Source of the DNA: CAZECE01 sp964510525 | Lineage (GTDB): Bacteria; Pseudomonadota; Gammaproteobacteria; Pseudomonadales; JANQJO01 | Assembly (NCBI GenBank): GCA_964510525.1 | Contig: CAZECE010000045.1 | Span: 1-48,704 of the forward strand | Length of the DNA stretch: 48,704 nucleotides | Direction of reading: 5' to 3' | In this document: one piece after another, positions 8,692 to 16,764 of the stretch | Layout of the letters: each line of letters begins with the position of its first letter | How positions within the stretch are numbered: position 1 is the stretch's first letter | Translations under genes and position numbers: made by a program | Notes under the pieces: generated by a model | Seen by the model: the letters and a program-made list of their open reading frames with translations, nothing else | Database searches by the model: none | What the model was told of the DNA's origin: nothing

Positions 8692-9180
8692 ATGAGTGTC
8701 GATGTTGATATTCCTCAACCTTTTAATGCCACCTTAGGGCTGTCCGGCGCGGTGGATCTGGACTTGGATGATATCCACGTCAGTGTGGATCGTTTGCCGA
8801 CGGTGAATCTTAACACCGATAACCAAGTCAACTTAACCAGCAGTAGCGCTGTCAATGCGGATATCGATGCTGATGTCGATCTTAAAAGTACCAGCAAGGT
8901 CGATCTCGATAGCGACAGCAAAGTTGAGCTTGAGAGCGATTCCAAGTTTCAGCTGGATAGTGACAGCAAGGTGGATTTAGGCCTTGATAACATCCGGATT
9001 CGCGAGCTGCCTGAGATCAAGTTTGAGTTTGGTTTGCGTCCGATGCGGATACACTTTCCATTGAACTTTAAATGGCGCCTGTCCATCCTCGGTTGTGAAG
9101 TGTTTAACTTTGAAACCTGTGGCGAGAGCATGGTGGTTGCAGAAAATCTGAAAAAGCATAAATCAGAACACTGCGAATAA
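8692..9180 (+). CDS. Octapeptide-repeat acidic protein of unknown function
   Basis: Family not recognised. ATG 8692 is preferred because GGAG lies 6 bp upstream; in-frame TTG 8659 and ATG 8680 are alternatives. The 162-aa product contains about eight to nine octapeptide units between residues 21 and 109, such as VDLDSDSK, VELESDSK and FQLDSDSK, with an aliphatic or aromatic residue at position 1, usually Leu at position 3, and Ser/Asp/Lys elsewhere. This periodicity suggests a beta-solenoid or extended fibre. The C-terminal ~50 residues are different, with three Cys (LGCEVFNFETCGES and a Cys near the end). There is no signal peptide. It is the first gene of a three-gene cassette with the two Ig-like proteins downstream. 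Confidence 0.75.
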   Translation: MSVDVDIPQPFNATLGLSGAVDLDLDDIHVSVDRLPTVNLNTDNQVNLTSSSAVNADIDADVDLKSTSKVDLDSDSKVELESDSKFQLDSDSKVDLGLDNIRIRELPEIKFEFGLRPMRIHFPLNFKWRLSILGCEVFNFETCGESMVVAENLKKHKSEHCE

Positions 9181-9203
9181 ACGATTGAGTAGGGAGGCTA
9201 ACA

Positions 9204-10007
9204 GTGAAAACGGCTTATAATTTAGAACCCGAATCTCAGTGGTGTGTTCAAGATACGGATGTTCAATTCTCTGGCCCGCCGTATCAGTGCGTTGGGACTT
9301 TAAATGTCCAAAATCTTTCAGATCAAAAACTAAAAATTCGCTATTTGCCAGCTACCTCAGATGATAAAGCATTGTGCTGTGAGCAGCTGTTTTGTCAGCT
9401 CAGAGTGCCGGCTAATACTCAGCAGCAAGCCAATGTTCGTCTGAACTTACCTTCCAACACGCCGCCAGGTCAGTATCACGTCAATATCCAGGTGGGCGAT
9501 CGAGCGGTCAAAGCTCATGTGGAGGTGTTGGAAAACGATGTTTTAAAAATGCAGCCCAAGCGCACCGTTTTAGAGGGGTGCCCTGGAGAAACGATCACTA
9601 AAACGGTGAACTTTCATAATCAAGGCAATACCGAGATTGTGTTGCCGGCACGTTCCATGGTGTGGTTTGAAGAGCGCGACTGGTTAGGTCATAACTTGGT
9701 GCAAACTATTCGTGATACTAAACAGGATGACAATTACGAGGATTATTTAAACGCTTTACTCAAGCGCTTTCAAAAAACCATGTTGCCGGCCATTACCGTC
9801 GAGTTTGATCAGTCGAAAGATCTGTTATTACCGCCAGGTACTCAGCTTAGCCGTTCTTTTTCAGTGACGTTGCCGGAAGGTTTGTTAAAAGGAAAAACCT
9901 ACCACGGTTTTGTCAAGGTGCAGCGATTTCGATTTTGGTTAGCCGTGTATTGTAATAATGGTGCAGTAAACGCAAATAAAGAAAAAACATCCAAGAAAAT
10001 TGATTAG
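9204..10007 (+). CDS. Two-domain Ig-like beta-sandwich protein, Cys-containing
   Basis: Family not recognised at gene level. GTG 9204 is the start, supported by AGGGAGG 7 bp upstream. The 267-aa product has no signal peptide. Two beta-rich halves each carry the signature of bacterial Ig-like/NEW3-type sandwiches: a Gly-Pro turn before a final strand (PSNTPPGQYHVNIQV near residues 85-100) and an opening PGETITKTVNFHNQGNTE (around 130-147). Cys residues include an adjacent pair and a near neighbour (ALCCEQLFCQ). A helical insertion (NYEDYLNALLKRFQKT) interrupts domain 2. It sits 23 bp after the repeat protein and 11 bp before the next gene, so the three are probably one operon. Confidence 0.75.
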   Translation: MKTAYNLEPESQWCVQDTDVQFSGPPYQCVGTLNVQNLSDQKLKIRYLPATSDDKALCCEQLFCQLRVPANTQQQANVRLNLPSNTPPGQYHVNIQVGDRAVKAHVEVLENDVLKMQPKRTVLEGCPGETITKTVNFHNQGNTEIVLPARSMVWFEERDWLGHNLVQTIRDTKQDDNYEDYLNALLKRFQKTMLPAITVEFDQSKDLLLPPGTQLSRSFSVTLPEGLLKGKTYHGFVKVQRFRFWLAVYCNNGAVNANKEKTSKKID

Positions 10008-10018
10008 GAGATTTAAAC

Positions 10019-10708
10019 ATGACTCAATCATGTCATTCTGTTGCTGAAAAAGAGTTGGCTTGCTGTCCTGATATTCAACCTGTTTTGGGTTGTGATGGGT
10101 ATGAGAAATATGAAGAACCCAAGTGTTTGAGTTGGTTGCTGCTTGGACCCAGGTTATTAAAAGCTTCCGCTGAGAGTTCGGTGCAAGTGATCAAAAGCAC
10201 ATTCAATAACAAAGAGAAGGCTTGCTGTGAGATCCCAGAGACAGGGTGCCCACCTCGATGTGTTGGTGGTATTGATTGGCTGGGTATGCCGGGTGATACC
10301 TTGCATCATGAGATTTATCTCACCAATACAGGCGATAAAAAACGCACCTTTGAGTTAACGCCATTACCGTTTGCCTGCAGTGATGAAAGCGTTAAAGTGA
10401 CCCCAAACAAAAAAGAATTGGCGCCGGGTGAGTCGTTAAAAGCCAAGGTGTCTTTTAAAATTCCAGAGGCGTTTGCCGGCAGTCATTTGCAAACCGAGAT
10501 TTTGGTGCGAGGGGCCTATGAGCAATGCATCGTTATTGATTTGTGCGTGAAGTCTCGCGAAGAATCTTGCTCTGACATCCAGCAAGGTGAAGTACCAACA
10601 CAGGTCAAGGCCCACCATTGGTACGATCACTTTCAATGTGAAAAGCCTTGTTTTGAATCCTTGGATCAAGAAAATGAGTTAACGACTCGAACGCTCGACC
10701 GGTCGTGA
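10019..10708 (+). CDS. Cys-rich Ig-like domain protein
   Basis: Family not recognised. The 229-aa protein starts at ATG 10019 with AGGAGA upstream. The N-terminal ~85 residues are rich in Cys (ELACCPDIQPVLGC, KACCEIPETGCPPRC), followed by an Ig-like beta-sandwich whose hallmark strands are MPGDTLHHEIYLTNTGD and ELAPGESLKAKVSFKI. It resembles the second domain of the preceding protein, suggesting ancestral duplication. There is no signal peptide, so the many Cys would be in the cytoplasm, pointing to metal binding or a shell-like assembly rather than disulphides; this is inference. It is the last gene of the cassette and converges with the acyltransferase. Confidence 0.75.
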   Translation: MTQSCHSVAEKELACCPDIQPVLGCDGYEKYEEPKCLSWLLLGPRLLKASAESSVQVIKSTFNNKEKACCEIPETGCPPRCVGGIDWLGMPGDTLHHEIYLTNTGDKKRTFELTPLPFACSDESVKVTPNKKELAPGESLKAKVSFKIPEAFAGSHLQTEILVRGAYEQCIVIDLCVKSREESCSDIQQGEVPTQVKAHHWYDHFQCEKPCFESLDQENELTTRTLDRS

Positions 10709-10737
10709 TGTTGTTAATTTACGGTGTTGATAAGTGG

Positions 10738-12090
10738 CTACGACCAAGAAAATACAGCCAGAGCCGATAAGATAATGATTGAGACCAGAGACGACAGGGT
10801 TTTTATTCTGACCCAGTGATGGAAATTTTTTCGTTGCTTGGCCTCTTCTGGGTCAACAGCTTGTGCGGTTAATGCATGGGTCTCAATCATCTGTTCGTTC
10901 ATTCTGTTTTGCACAGCCACCAAACACTGTTTTAAATGGCTTTGGTAAGGTTCAACGGCTCTCAGGTTTTTCTTGTAGTGGCGATAAAAAGCTTTGGTGT
11001 GTGACCGGTTCAAGGGCGTATCTGAGGTGTGCTGATTGATGATCTGTCGCAGGTACTTTTTTTCGGTGCGATAAAACGCGTGTATTTGCTCGATGACTCG
11101 CAGAGAAAGCGAAGGAATGTCTTGATGGCCTGGTTTCGTCAGGAAGATCGGTGGGCCAATTTGGGTAATAACCTCAACGTTTTTATTGGGAACAAAATGC
11201 GGCAGCTGCTGAAACTGAAGTCCACGGTTACTGCAAAAAGGCCAAAATATTTGGCGTGTCTTAGAAAGCCAGCGCGTGATGGCAAAGCCCAAAGCGTTGT
11301 AGTCAAAAAGATTTTCTGCATTGGGTGATGTCACGGGAAAAATAGGGATTTCCAGCTTTTCTTCAGCAAAAATTTCAATAATGGCGGCTAAAAACCCGTT
11401 ACGATCACCGCGCTCCCCTGGCCAGATGCCCTTAGGGTGTTTGTGGGCATGACGACCCTGGTTGTATTCGGCATCCGTTTCTTGGCAGGTCCAACAGACC
11501 TGGGGTATGCCTGGATGCTTGGGGTTTAGGCTTTTTTTGTAGTGCGGGTGATTAATCCACTCATGTTCGCCACCAGGAAATACAATGACAATCTTGCCTT
11601 CTAAGAGCTGTTGTTTTAACTGGTGGAAAGGGGGGGCGGTGCAACCATAATGTTTAAACCAATTGCCGGGATTCATCATTGTGTATCCTGCAATCTTTAT
11701 TTTAGCGGCTAAGATGGCATCGGCCGTGACGATGATGATATCTTCAGATCGCTGAGTTTTTTCTATGATGTAAGCGATGATGTTCATAACGCCTAGGGTG
11801 TAAATGTCATGATTCAGAATAAATAGGCCGCCTTGCTTGTGCTGATGGTTTACGCTGAGCTGCGGTTCGAAGTGTTCTGCGCCAAATACTTCATGATGAA
11901 ACAAGTGGGTTTGTTGAAATAGGGTCTCTTCTAACGCTTGGCGTTGGCCTGCAGTCAGTTTTGGCAGCACGGATTCCCACACGTTTTTGTCACGCTTGGT
12001 AATCGTAAAGCGCTGTTCATCAGGCTGAGCCGAATGTGCTTGCTGAAATGAATGTCTCTGATTTGAGTGTGTCTGATATGGATGTGTCAT
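10738..12090 (-). CDS. Membrane-anchored acyltransferase-like protein
   Basis: The ~450-aa protein resembles the lysophospholipid/diacylglycerol acyltransferase superfamily. Block I reads LFILNHDIYTLGV, with Asn-His but not the PlsC spacing NHx4D. A later block KIVIVFPGGEHEW matches the GG-x-E feature of DGAT2-like enzymes better than the PlsC FPEGTR. A C-terminal hydrophobic helix (SLVSIIILSALAVFSW) is a likely tail anchor. The N-terminal ~50 residues are polar and His/Gln-rich. ATG 12090 is chosen; in-frame ATG 12123 and GTG 12165 would overlap the ispH promoter region. Substrate is unknown. It is divergent from ispH. Confidence 0.6.
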   Translation of the reverse strand: MTHPYQTHSNQRHSFQQAHSAQPDEQRFTITKRDKNVWESVLPKLTAGQRQALEETLFQQTHLFHHEVFGAEHFEPQLSVNHQHKQGGLFILNHDIYTLGVMNIIAYIIEKTQRSEDIIIVTADAILAAKIKIAGYTMMNPGNWFKHYGCTAPPFHQLKQQLLEGKIVIVFPGGEHEWINHPHYKKSLNPKHPGIPQVCWTCQETDAEYNQGRHAHKHPKGIWPGERGDRNGFLAAIIEIFAEEKLEIPIFPVTSPNAENLFDYNALGFAITRWLSKTRQIFWPFCSNRGLQFQQLPHFVPNKNVEVITQIGPPIFLTKPGHQDIPSLSLRVIEQIHAFYRTEKKYLRQIINQHTSDTPLNRSHTKAFYRHYKKNLRAVEPYQSHLKQCLVAVQNRMNEQMIETHALTAQAVDPEEAKQRKNFHHWVRIKTLSSLVSIIILSALAVFSWS

Positions 12091-12219
12091 GGATCTTAAG
12101 AGGCAGGTGAATGACCGCACCATATTACCCGATTCTGCTGAATGGTCGATTAAAATCCGATACACTACGGCCTTCTTAGAAATAAGAAGTGATCAATTTC
12201 CGTACTCTTGGGGCTTGTT

Positions 12220-13176
12220 ATGGAACATTCGCATTCATTTGATATCCGCTTGGCCAATCCTCGAGGCTTTTGCGCGGGCGTGGATCGTGCTATCGCCATT
12301 GTGAATCGGGCTTTGGAAGAATTTGGCGCGCCCATCTATGTCAGGCATGAAGTGGTCCACAATCGTTTTGTGGTGGAGGATTTGCGCCGCCGCGGGGCTG
12401 TGTTTGTGGATGAACTTGAGGAAGTTCCTGAAAACGCCATCGTCATCTTCAGTGCTCACGGCGTTTCTCAAAAAGTGCAGGGTGAGGCTAAATCACGTGA
12501 TTTAAAAGTATTTGATGCTACGTGCCCGCTGGTCACCAAAGTGCATTTAGAAGTCACTAAATTCAGCGATGCTGCCCAAGAAGTCATATTGATTGGTCAT
12601 GCGGGTCACCCTGAAGTGGAAGGGACGATGGGGCAGTATGAAAATAAAGACAGCGAGCAACGTATTTATTTAGTCGAGACGGTTGAGGATGTTGCGTCAA
12701 TTGAAGTCCAGAATCCGGCACAATTGGCCTATGTGACTCAAACGACGTTGTCTGTCGACGATACCAGGCAGATTATTGATGCTTTAAGGGGGCGTTTTCC
12801 AGATATCAAAGGCCCTAGAAAAGACGATATCTGTTACGCGACCCAGAATCGGCAAGATGCTGTTAAGCAGCTGGCGATGGAGGCGGATGTGGTCTTGGTG
12901 GTGGGTTCTCCCAACAGCTCGAATTCGAATCGCTTAAGAGAGTTGGCTGAGCGCTGTGGGGCAACGGCTTTTTTATTAGATGATGCTTCTCAAATACAAT
13001 CGGACTGGTTTCAGCGCTGTAAAACCGTGGGGGTTACCGCAGGTGCTTCAGCGCCGGAACAGCTGGTGCAGGCAGTGGTGAAAGAACTGGAGCAATTAGG
13101 GGGCTCTGCGCCCGAAGAGTTAGCCGGCCAGCAAGAGGACGTTATTTTCTCCATGCCGCGAGAATTGCGTCGGTAA
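12220..13176 (+). CDS. ispH: 4-hydroxy-3-methylbut-2-enyl diphosphate reductase
   Basis: IspH is the final enzyme of the MEP isoprenoid pathway, an iron-sulfur reductase making IPP and DMAPP from HMBPP. The 318-aa protein keeps all three cluster-ligand Cys: C18 (PRGFCAGVDRA), C102 (DATCPLV) and C205 (DICYATQNR). SAHGVS, GHAGHPEVEGT and GSPNSSNSNRL blocks are also present. ATG 12220 is preferred over TTG 12208, giving the usual N-terminus a few residues before the conserved LANPRGFCAG. The ancestral lspA-fkpB-ispH linkage is interrupted here by four genes. Confidence 0.97.
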   Translation: MEHSHSFDIRLANPRGFCAGVDRAIAIVNRALEEFGAPIYVRHEVVHNRFVVEDLRRRGAVFVDELEEVPENAIVIFSAHGVSQKVQGEAKSRDLKVFDATCPLVTKVHLEVTKFSDAAQEVILIGHAGHPEVEGTMGQYENKDSEQRIYLVETVEDVASIEVQNPAQLAYVTQTTLSVDDTRQIIDALRGRFPDIKGPRKDDICYATQNRQDAVKQLAMEADVVLVVGSPNSSNSNRLRELAERCGATAFLLDDASQIQSDWFQRCKTVGVTAGASAPEQLVQAVVKELEQLGGSAPEELAGQQEDVIFSMPRELRR

Positions 13177-13259
13177 TACCTTACTTAGTAGGTAATACCT
13201 TACGCTGGTAATGTTTTTCGATAATTTCTGTCGATAGGGCTATTAGATAGCGCTTAACA

Positions 13260-14459
13260 TTATACTGTTAACAGCAATTCTTTGAGCTTGGTGATCGGCA
13301 CTTGTTGGCAGTCATTGCTGAGTTGCTTTTGTTCGCCTCCAGCAGAGATTAAATAAAAGGTTTTGATTTCTGGGTGATGTTTGCTGAATGAGGGAGGTAA
13401 ATTTTGTGGTTGTACGCCATGAACGCCTAATTTTGCGTCGAGCGCCAACAGTTCTCCTTTCGTATTTTGAATCACAAAGTCTATTTCTTCGCCTTCTTTT
13501 GTGCGCCAGTGATACACAGACCAGTCACAATGGTAATTTTGTTTTGTTTTGATGATTTCGGCGAGCACTAAGGACTCAAATAAGTGGCCTATTTGAGGTG
13601 ACGTTGACATGGGTATTTGTTCTGTCCAGCCTTGTAGGCGGCAAGTGAGGCCTGAATCTAAAAAGTGCAACTTCGGGGATTTGATGAGGCGTTTATTCAA
13701 ATTATTGGCAAAAGGTTGTAATAAATAAACGAGGTTAGATCGCTCTAATAAAGAAACCCATTCTTTGACGGTGATCGACTTGACGCCGCTGTCTTTGGCG
13801 ATATCCGAATAGACCAAGAGTTCTGCTGTTCTTGCTGCGAGTAGTTTCAGTACGGTATTGAATTCTTTTTGTTTCGAAATGCCGGCGCTGAGGACAATGT
13901 CTTTTTCAATATAGTTGCGGATGTAGTCGTTCAAGTATTTCGTGGTTGAAATACTCGAGACATAGAGTTCAGGCCAGCCTCCTTTGAATAAAATATCCCA
14001 AATAGGTATGTCGGGGTTTTTGGCGGTAATCTCTGCAACACTTAAGGTGTTTAAATAGTAAAATCCGGCGCGCCCGACAAGGGATTCTTTAACATTTTTG
14101 TCCATTAAGATTTGGTTGGAACCTGTGAGTCTAAACAGGATGGGGAAAGGCTGTTCTGTATCACTTTTAAGGCGCGCCCTTTTGGCTTGATCCACTTTGA
14201 GTTTAATCTCAGGAAAAATGTTGGGAGCGTATTGAACCTCATCAATGATGAGAGGTAGCTGGTATTGCGAAAGAAAGAGTTTGGGGTCTTTTTCAGCTAG
14301 GGTGCGTGCTTGCAAATCATCAAAGGTGACCTCTGAAAAATCTGCCCCAAGATGCCACAGCAGAGAGCTTTTGCCGCATTGCCTGGGGCCAATAATGATT
14401 TGAACCGCCTCATCAACAGATTGGCGGATTAAATTTGAAATATCTCGTTCGATCCACAT
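13260..14459 (-). CDS. AAA-family ATPase with DUF4143 domain (AAA_14 type), second copy
   Basis: The 399-aa protein has Walker A GPRQCGKSS at residues 24-32 and Walker B LPLIIDEVQ at 68-76, then a winged-helix-like region (IAKDSGVKSITVKEWVSLL) and a nuclease-fold-like C-terminus (GEEIDFVIQNTKG, LALDAKLG). It is clearly diverged from the copy at 2425-3588, so this is not a recent duplication. The gene is isolated between ispH and an outer-membrane protein. A 13-bp perfect inverted repeat sits 5 bp upstream of ATG 14459 and may be an operator. Function of the family is unsettled. Confidence 0.85.
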   Translation of the reverse strand: MWIERDISNLIRQSVDEAVQIIIGPRQCGKSSLLWHLGADFSEVTFDDLQARTLAEKDPKLFLSQYQLPLIIDEVQYAPNIFPEIKLKVDQAKRARLKSDTEQPFPILFRLTGSNQILMDKNVKESLVGRAGFYYLNTLSVAEITAKNPDIPIWDILFKGGWPELYVSSISTTKYLNDYIRNYIEKDIVLSAGISKQKEFNTVLKLLAARTAELLVYSDIAKDSGVKSITVKEWVSLLERSNLVYLLQPFANNLNKRLIKSPKLHFLDSGLTCRLQGWTEQIPMSTSPQIGHLFESLVLAEIIKTKQNYHCDWSVYHWRTKEGEEIDFVIQNTKGELLALDAKLGVHGVQPQNLPPSFSKHHPEIKTFYLISAGGEQKQLSNDCQQVPITKLKELLLTV

Positions 14460-14463
14460 AATA

Positions 14464-14496
14464 TGACCATATTAAGCTGCCATCTTAATATGGTCA
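14464..14496. promoter_or_regulatory. 13-bp perfect inverted repeat before the second DUF4143 ATPase
   Basis: TGACCATATTAAG (14464-14476) and CTTAATATGGTCA (14484-14496) are exact reverse complements separated by 7 bp. They begin 5 bp upstream of the leftward start codon, so they cover the ribosome-binding region. A second short inverted repeat AAGATA/TATCTT (14496-14511) follows. An operator or RNA hairpin is likely; which one is unknown. Confidence 0.6.
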
Positions 14497-14555
14497 AGAT
14501 ACTGATATCTTTATGGAAATTCGTCGAGACTGGATATTTTGAATAGGCTGGGTGT

Positions 14556-15323
14556 CTAAAAATGAAAGGTGGCGGCTAAATACAGCCCATCGACATCCAA
14601 ATCAGTCGCAAGCTCGTCGATTTCTTGAATGTCGATGTTGATGCTGCGATAACCGAGTTCCGCCCCAATGCCATAATCTGATTCATAACCCAAATTGACG
14701 CTGAGGTCAGTGACGCTGTTATCGTCCAGGCCAATGCCAACTAAGCTGCCGGAAATATAAAAACCCGTAAAAGGCAGTTCCGCTTTGGTGGCGGCGTAGA
14801 GCAAGGGCACGGTTGCGTTCAGCTCAACGCTTTCGGTGACGGCGCTTTCGGTGATGGATAGGGTGCCATCGAAGTTTCTGGCCGCGAGCCCTAAATCCAA
14901 CGAGATCCAGTTATCTAATAATTCATAATAAAATGTAACGTCGGAGAAGGTCAGGTCAACCACTGAAGAGATGCTGGCGTTGATGTTGTAAGTCGTATCA
15001 ACAAAGGTAATCGATTGATTCAAGCTGGTGTTAGCGGTGTTTTCAATTTCAGTCTGACTCAGACGCACATTGGGGATCAATGGGATTGGATGCTCAATAG
15101 CGGCATAGACAAAGTTGTTGTTTTCATCTTCAAAGTTAAGGTTGGATTCCACATCAATGGGGCTGCCGCCTTCGGTGAAGGTGCCACTGTATTGGTTTTG
15201 CCAAAAACCAGCCCCGACATAGACGCCAAAAAACGTATCCGCCTGTAGGGTTTGAGATGCGATTGAAGCGGAAGTAACACTCAAAGCGAGAAGGGCGGGT
15301 TTAAGAGAAGAGCGGAAATCCAT
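14556..15323 (-). CDS. Outer-membrane beta-barrel protein, TIGR04219-like
   Basis: ATG 15323 gives a 255-aa protein with a signal peptide (MDFRSSLKPALLALSVTSAS, likely cleaved after LQA) and a mature chain of alternating amphipathic beta strands ending in Phe (LYLAATFHF), the usual outer-membrane assembly signal. The start FFGVYVGAGFWQNQYSG and strands such as GIGAELGYRSINID fit the TIGR04219 family of small outer-membrane proteins, whose function is unknown. A longer reading to 15395 would place 24 non-signal residues first, so the inner ATG is chosen. It is a single-gene unit. Confidence 0.75.
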   Translation of the reverse strand: MDFRSSLKPALLALSVTSASIASQTLQADTFFGVYVGAGFWQNQYSGTFTEGGSPIDVESNLNFEDENNNFVYAAIEHPIPLIPNVRLSQTEIENTANTSLNQSITFVDTTYNINASISSVVDLTFSDVTFYYELLDNWISLDLGLAARNFDGTLSITESAVTESVELNATVPLLYAATKAELPFTGFYISGSLVGIGLDDNSVTDLSVNLGYESDYGIGAELGYRSINIDIQEIDELATDLDVDGLYLAATFHF

Positions 15324-15651
15324 AAGGCAACACCTGTTTGAAGAGTGTAATAAGCAATTAATTAATGGCCCGTTATCAATTCTGTGAGGCGTCATTCCGT
15401 GCTTGACACGGAATCCAGAGCGGTGAGCACAATGAATGGCATCATCGAGCAGCCAATGTAAGCGTTCTTAACTCTGGATGCTGAATCAAGTTCAGCATGA
15501 CGATCTCTTTGGCTTGGCAACAAGCGTAGAAATTGCACTAGAAAGTCCGCGCATTATAAGGGGTATGGTACAATCCCGGCAAAAATTTATCCGGCAATCT
15601 ATCCAGTTTACCGGTTATCTATTCAGTTTATAGGCAGAAAAGGGAACAACC
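15324..15651. other. Intergenic region carrying a two-hairpin repeat and a candidate promoter
   Basis: No gene is seen. The stretch holds the composite repeat at 15391-15502. Further right, a TACAAT -10-like element (within TATGGTACAATCC, about 15565-15575) lies ~80 bp upstream of ATG 15652, without a convincing -35. Short near-repeats TATCCAGTTTA and TATTCAGTTTA lie just before the gene. Confidence 0.4.
15391..15502. repeat. Composite REP-like element with two hairpins
   Basis: Left hairpin ATTCCGTG-CTTGA-CACGGAAT (15394-15414) and right hairpin ATGCTGAA-TCAAG-TTCAGCAT (15478-15498) are both perfect 8-bp stems with the same 5-nt loop in opposite orientation. GTC before the left hairpin and GACG after the right one make the element quasi-palindromic. 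A reverse-complement arrangement of the same two hairpins occurs at 34037-34168. Confidence 0.75.
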
Positions 15652-16626
15652 ATGGTCATTTTACAAGACGGCACTGAATATTCGTCAGAATCAACACAGG
15701 CTCAGCCTGGCCAAGCCCCTTCAGGCGCGCAAACGCAAGCCACCCAAGCTAACCAAGCAATGCCGACTCAGGTCTTGGACAATCAAAACGCTCAAGATAT
15801 TTTGCAACAGTCCCTACAGATGCCTCTTATCTGTGTGGGTCATCAAAATGACAATGAAGAAAACGGTTTGGTTGCCACACTGGAACAGGCAATGGAAGGG
15901 TTTCGTGACCGAGTGCTGTTGGTGACCTTGGATATCTCAGCTCATCCATTACTAGCCCAACAAATTGGCTTTATGCGGCCCTCAGCCAAACTCATCATGC
16001 AAGGTCAGGTGTTGGCAGAATTGTCTGGTCAAGAACCTGTGGATCAGATTCGTTCGTTATTTGAACGCATGGTGGGCCCTGCGGTCGATGTGCCCGCTGT
16101 CGATCCCAATCTGTCCGAAGAAGAGCAGTGGATTACCAGAATAGAACAGCTGCGGAGCCAACAGGCTTGGCAAGAAGCCGAGGCGTGCATTCAGGAGGCC
16201 TCAACTCAGTTTCCCAATAATGTGACATTTAAAGCGCTAGCGACTCATACCCTGCTGGATCAGCAACGCTTTGAAGAGGCTAAGTTGGTGTTGGGTACGA
16301 TTGATCAAGCCGATGCATGCCATGCGCAGCTGGATGCCAAAATTAAGTTTTTTGAATTAGGGGCTGAGCTCAACCCATTACCCCAAAGCCTTGATGAAGA
16401 CCCGGCTGGTTTGAACGATGATGACCTCTGGGCGCATGCCATTGCAGCTTGCTATCAGTCTGACTATACCCAGTGCTTTGAGTCTCTGCTGTTATTGTTC
16501 AAGCGAAATTCTTCCTATCGAGAAAAAGCCCCCAAGCAGGCCTTACAATGGTTATTGACCTTGATGGGGCCTGATCATGCGGATGTAAAAACACTGCGTC
16601 GACGCCTCTTTTCAGTCTTGCATTGA
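15652..16626 (+). CDS. Thioredoxin-fold / TPR protein, CnoX (YbbN)-like
   Basis: The 324-aa protein starts with a ~45-residue Gln/Ala-rich linker, then a thioredoxin-like fold (LICVGHQND, VLLVTLDISAHPLLAQQIGF, PSAKLIMQGQVLAELSGQ) and a C-terminal TPR-like helical region (QWITRIEQLRSQQAWQEAEA, LLDQQRFEEAKLVLG). This matches the layout of CnoX/YbbN, a holdase that protects proteins from chlorine stress and hands them to GroEL. No CxxC motif exists at the usual position, so redox activity is unlikely. Family-level call; gene-level orthology unproven. No operon partner. Confidence 0.65.
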   Translation: MVILQDGTEYSSESTQAQPGQAPSGAQTQATQANQAMPTQVLDNQNAQDILQQSLQMPLICVGHQNDNEENGLVATLEQAMEGFRDRVLLVTLDISAHPLLAQQIGFMRPSAKLIMQGQVLAELSGQEPVDQIRSLFERMVGPAVDVPAVDPNLSEEEQWITRIEQLRSQQAWQEAEACIQEASTQFPNNVTFKALATHTLLDQQRFEEAKLVLGTIDQADACHAQLDAKIKFFELGAELNPLPQSLDEDPAGLNDDDLWAHAIAACYQSDYTQCFESLLLLFKRNSSYREKAPKQALQWLLTLMGPDHADVKTLRRRLFSVLH

Positions 16627-16642
16627 TTAAATAACACCCTGA

Positions 16643-16670
16643 TTTCGTTCTGCTTTTCCTTGTCTATACT
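16643..16670 (+). promoter_or_regulatory. Candidate promoter for the Slam-like gene
   Basis: A TATACT -10-like hexamer (16665-16670) lies ~95 bp upstream of ATG 16765 with a weak TTTCGT at -35 (16643-16648). The same CTATACTGAA string recurs upstream of the HTTM gene at 25365. Motif match only. Confidence 0.3.
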
Positions 16671-16764
16671 GAATCCTAGGAAAATCCATTCGGTGCGCGC
16701 TCACGGTTAAGTGTGCGTCATCATTCAGAGTGGGTTGAATTAGGATCAGCGCAAGGATCAGCGC

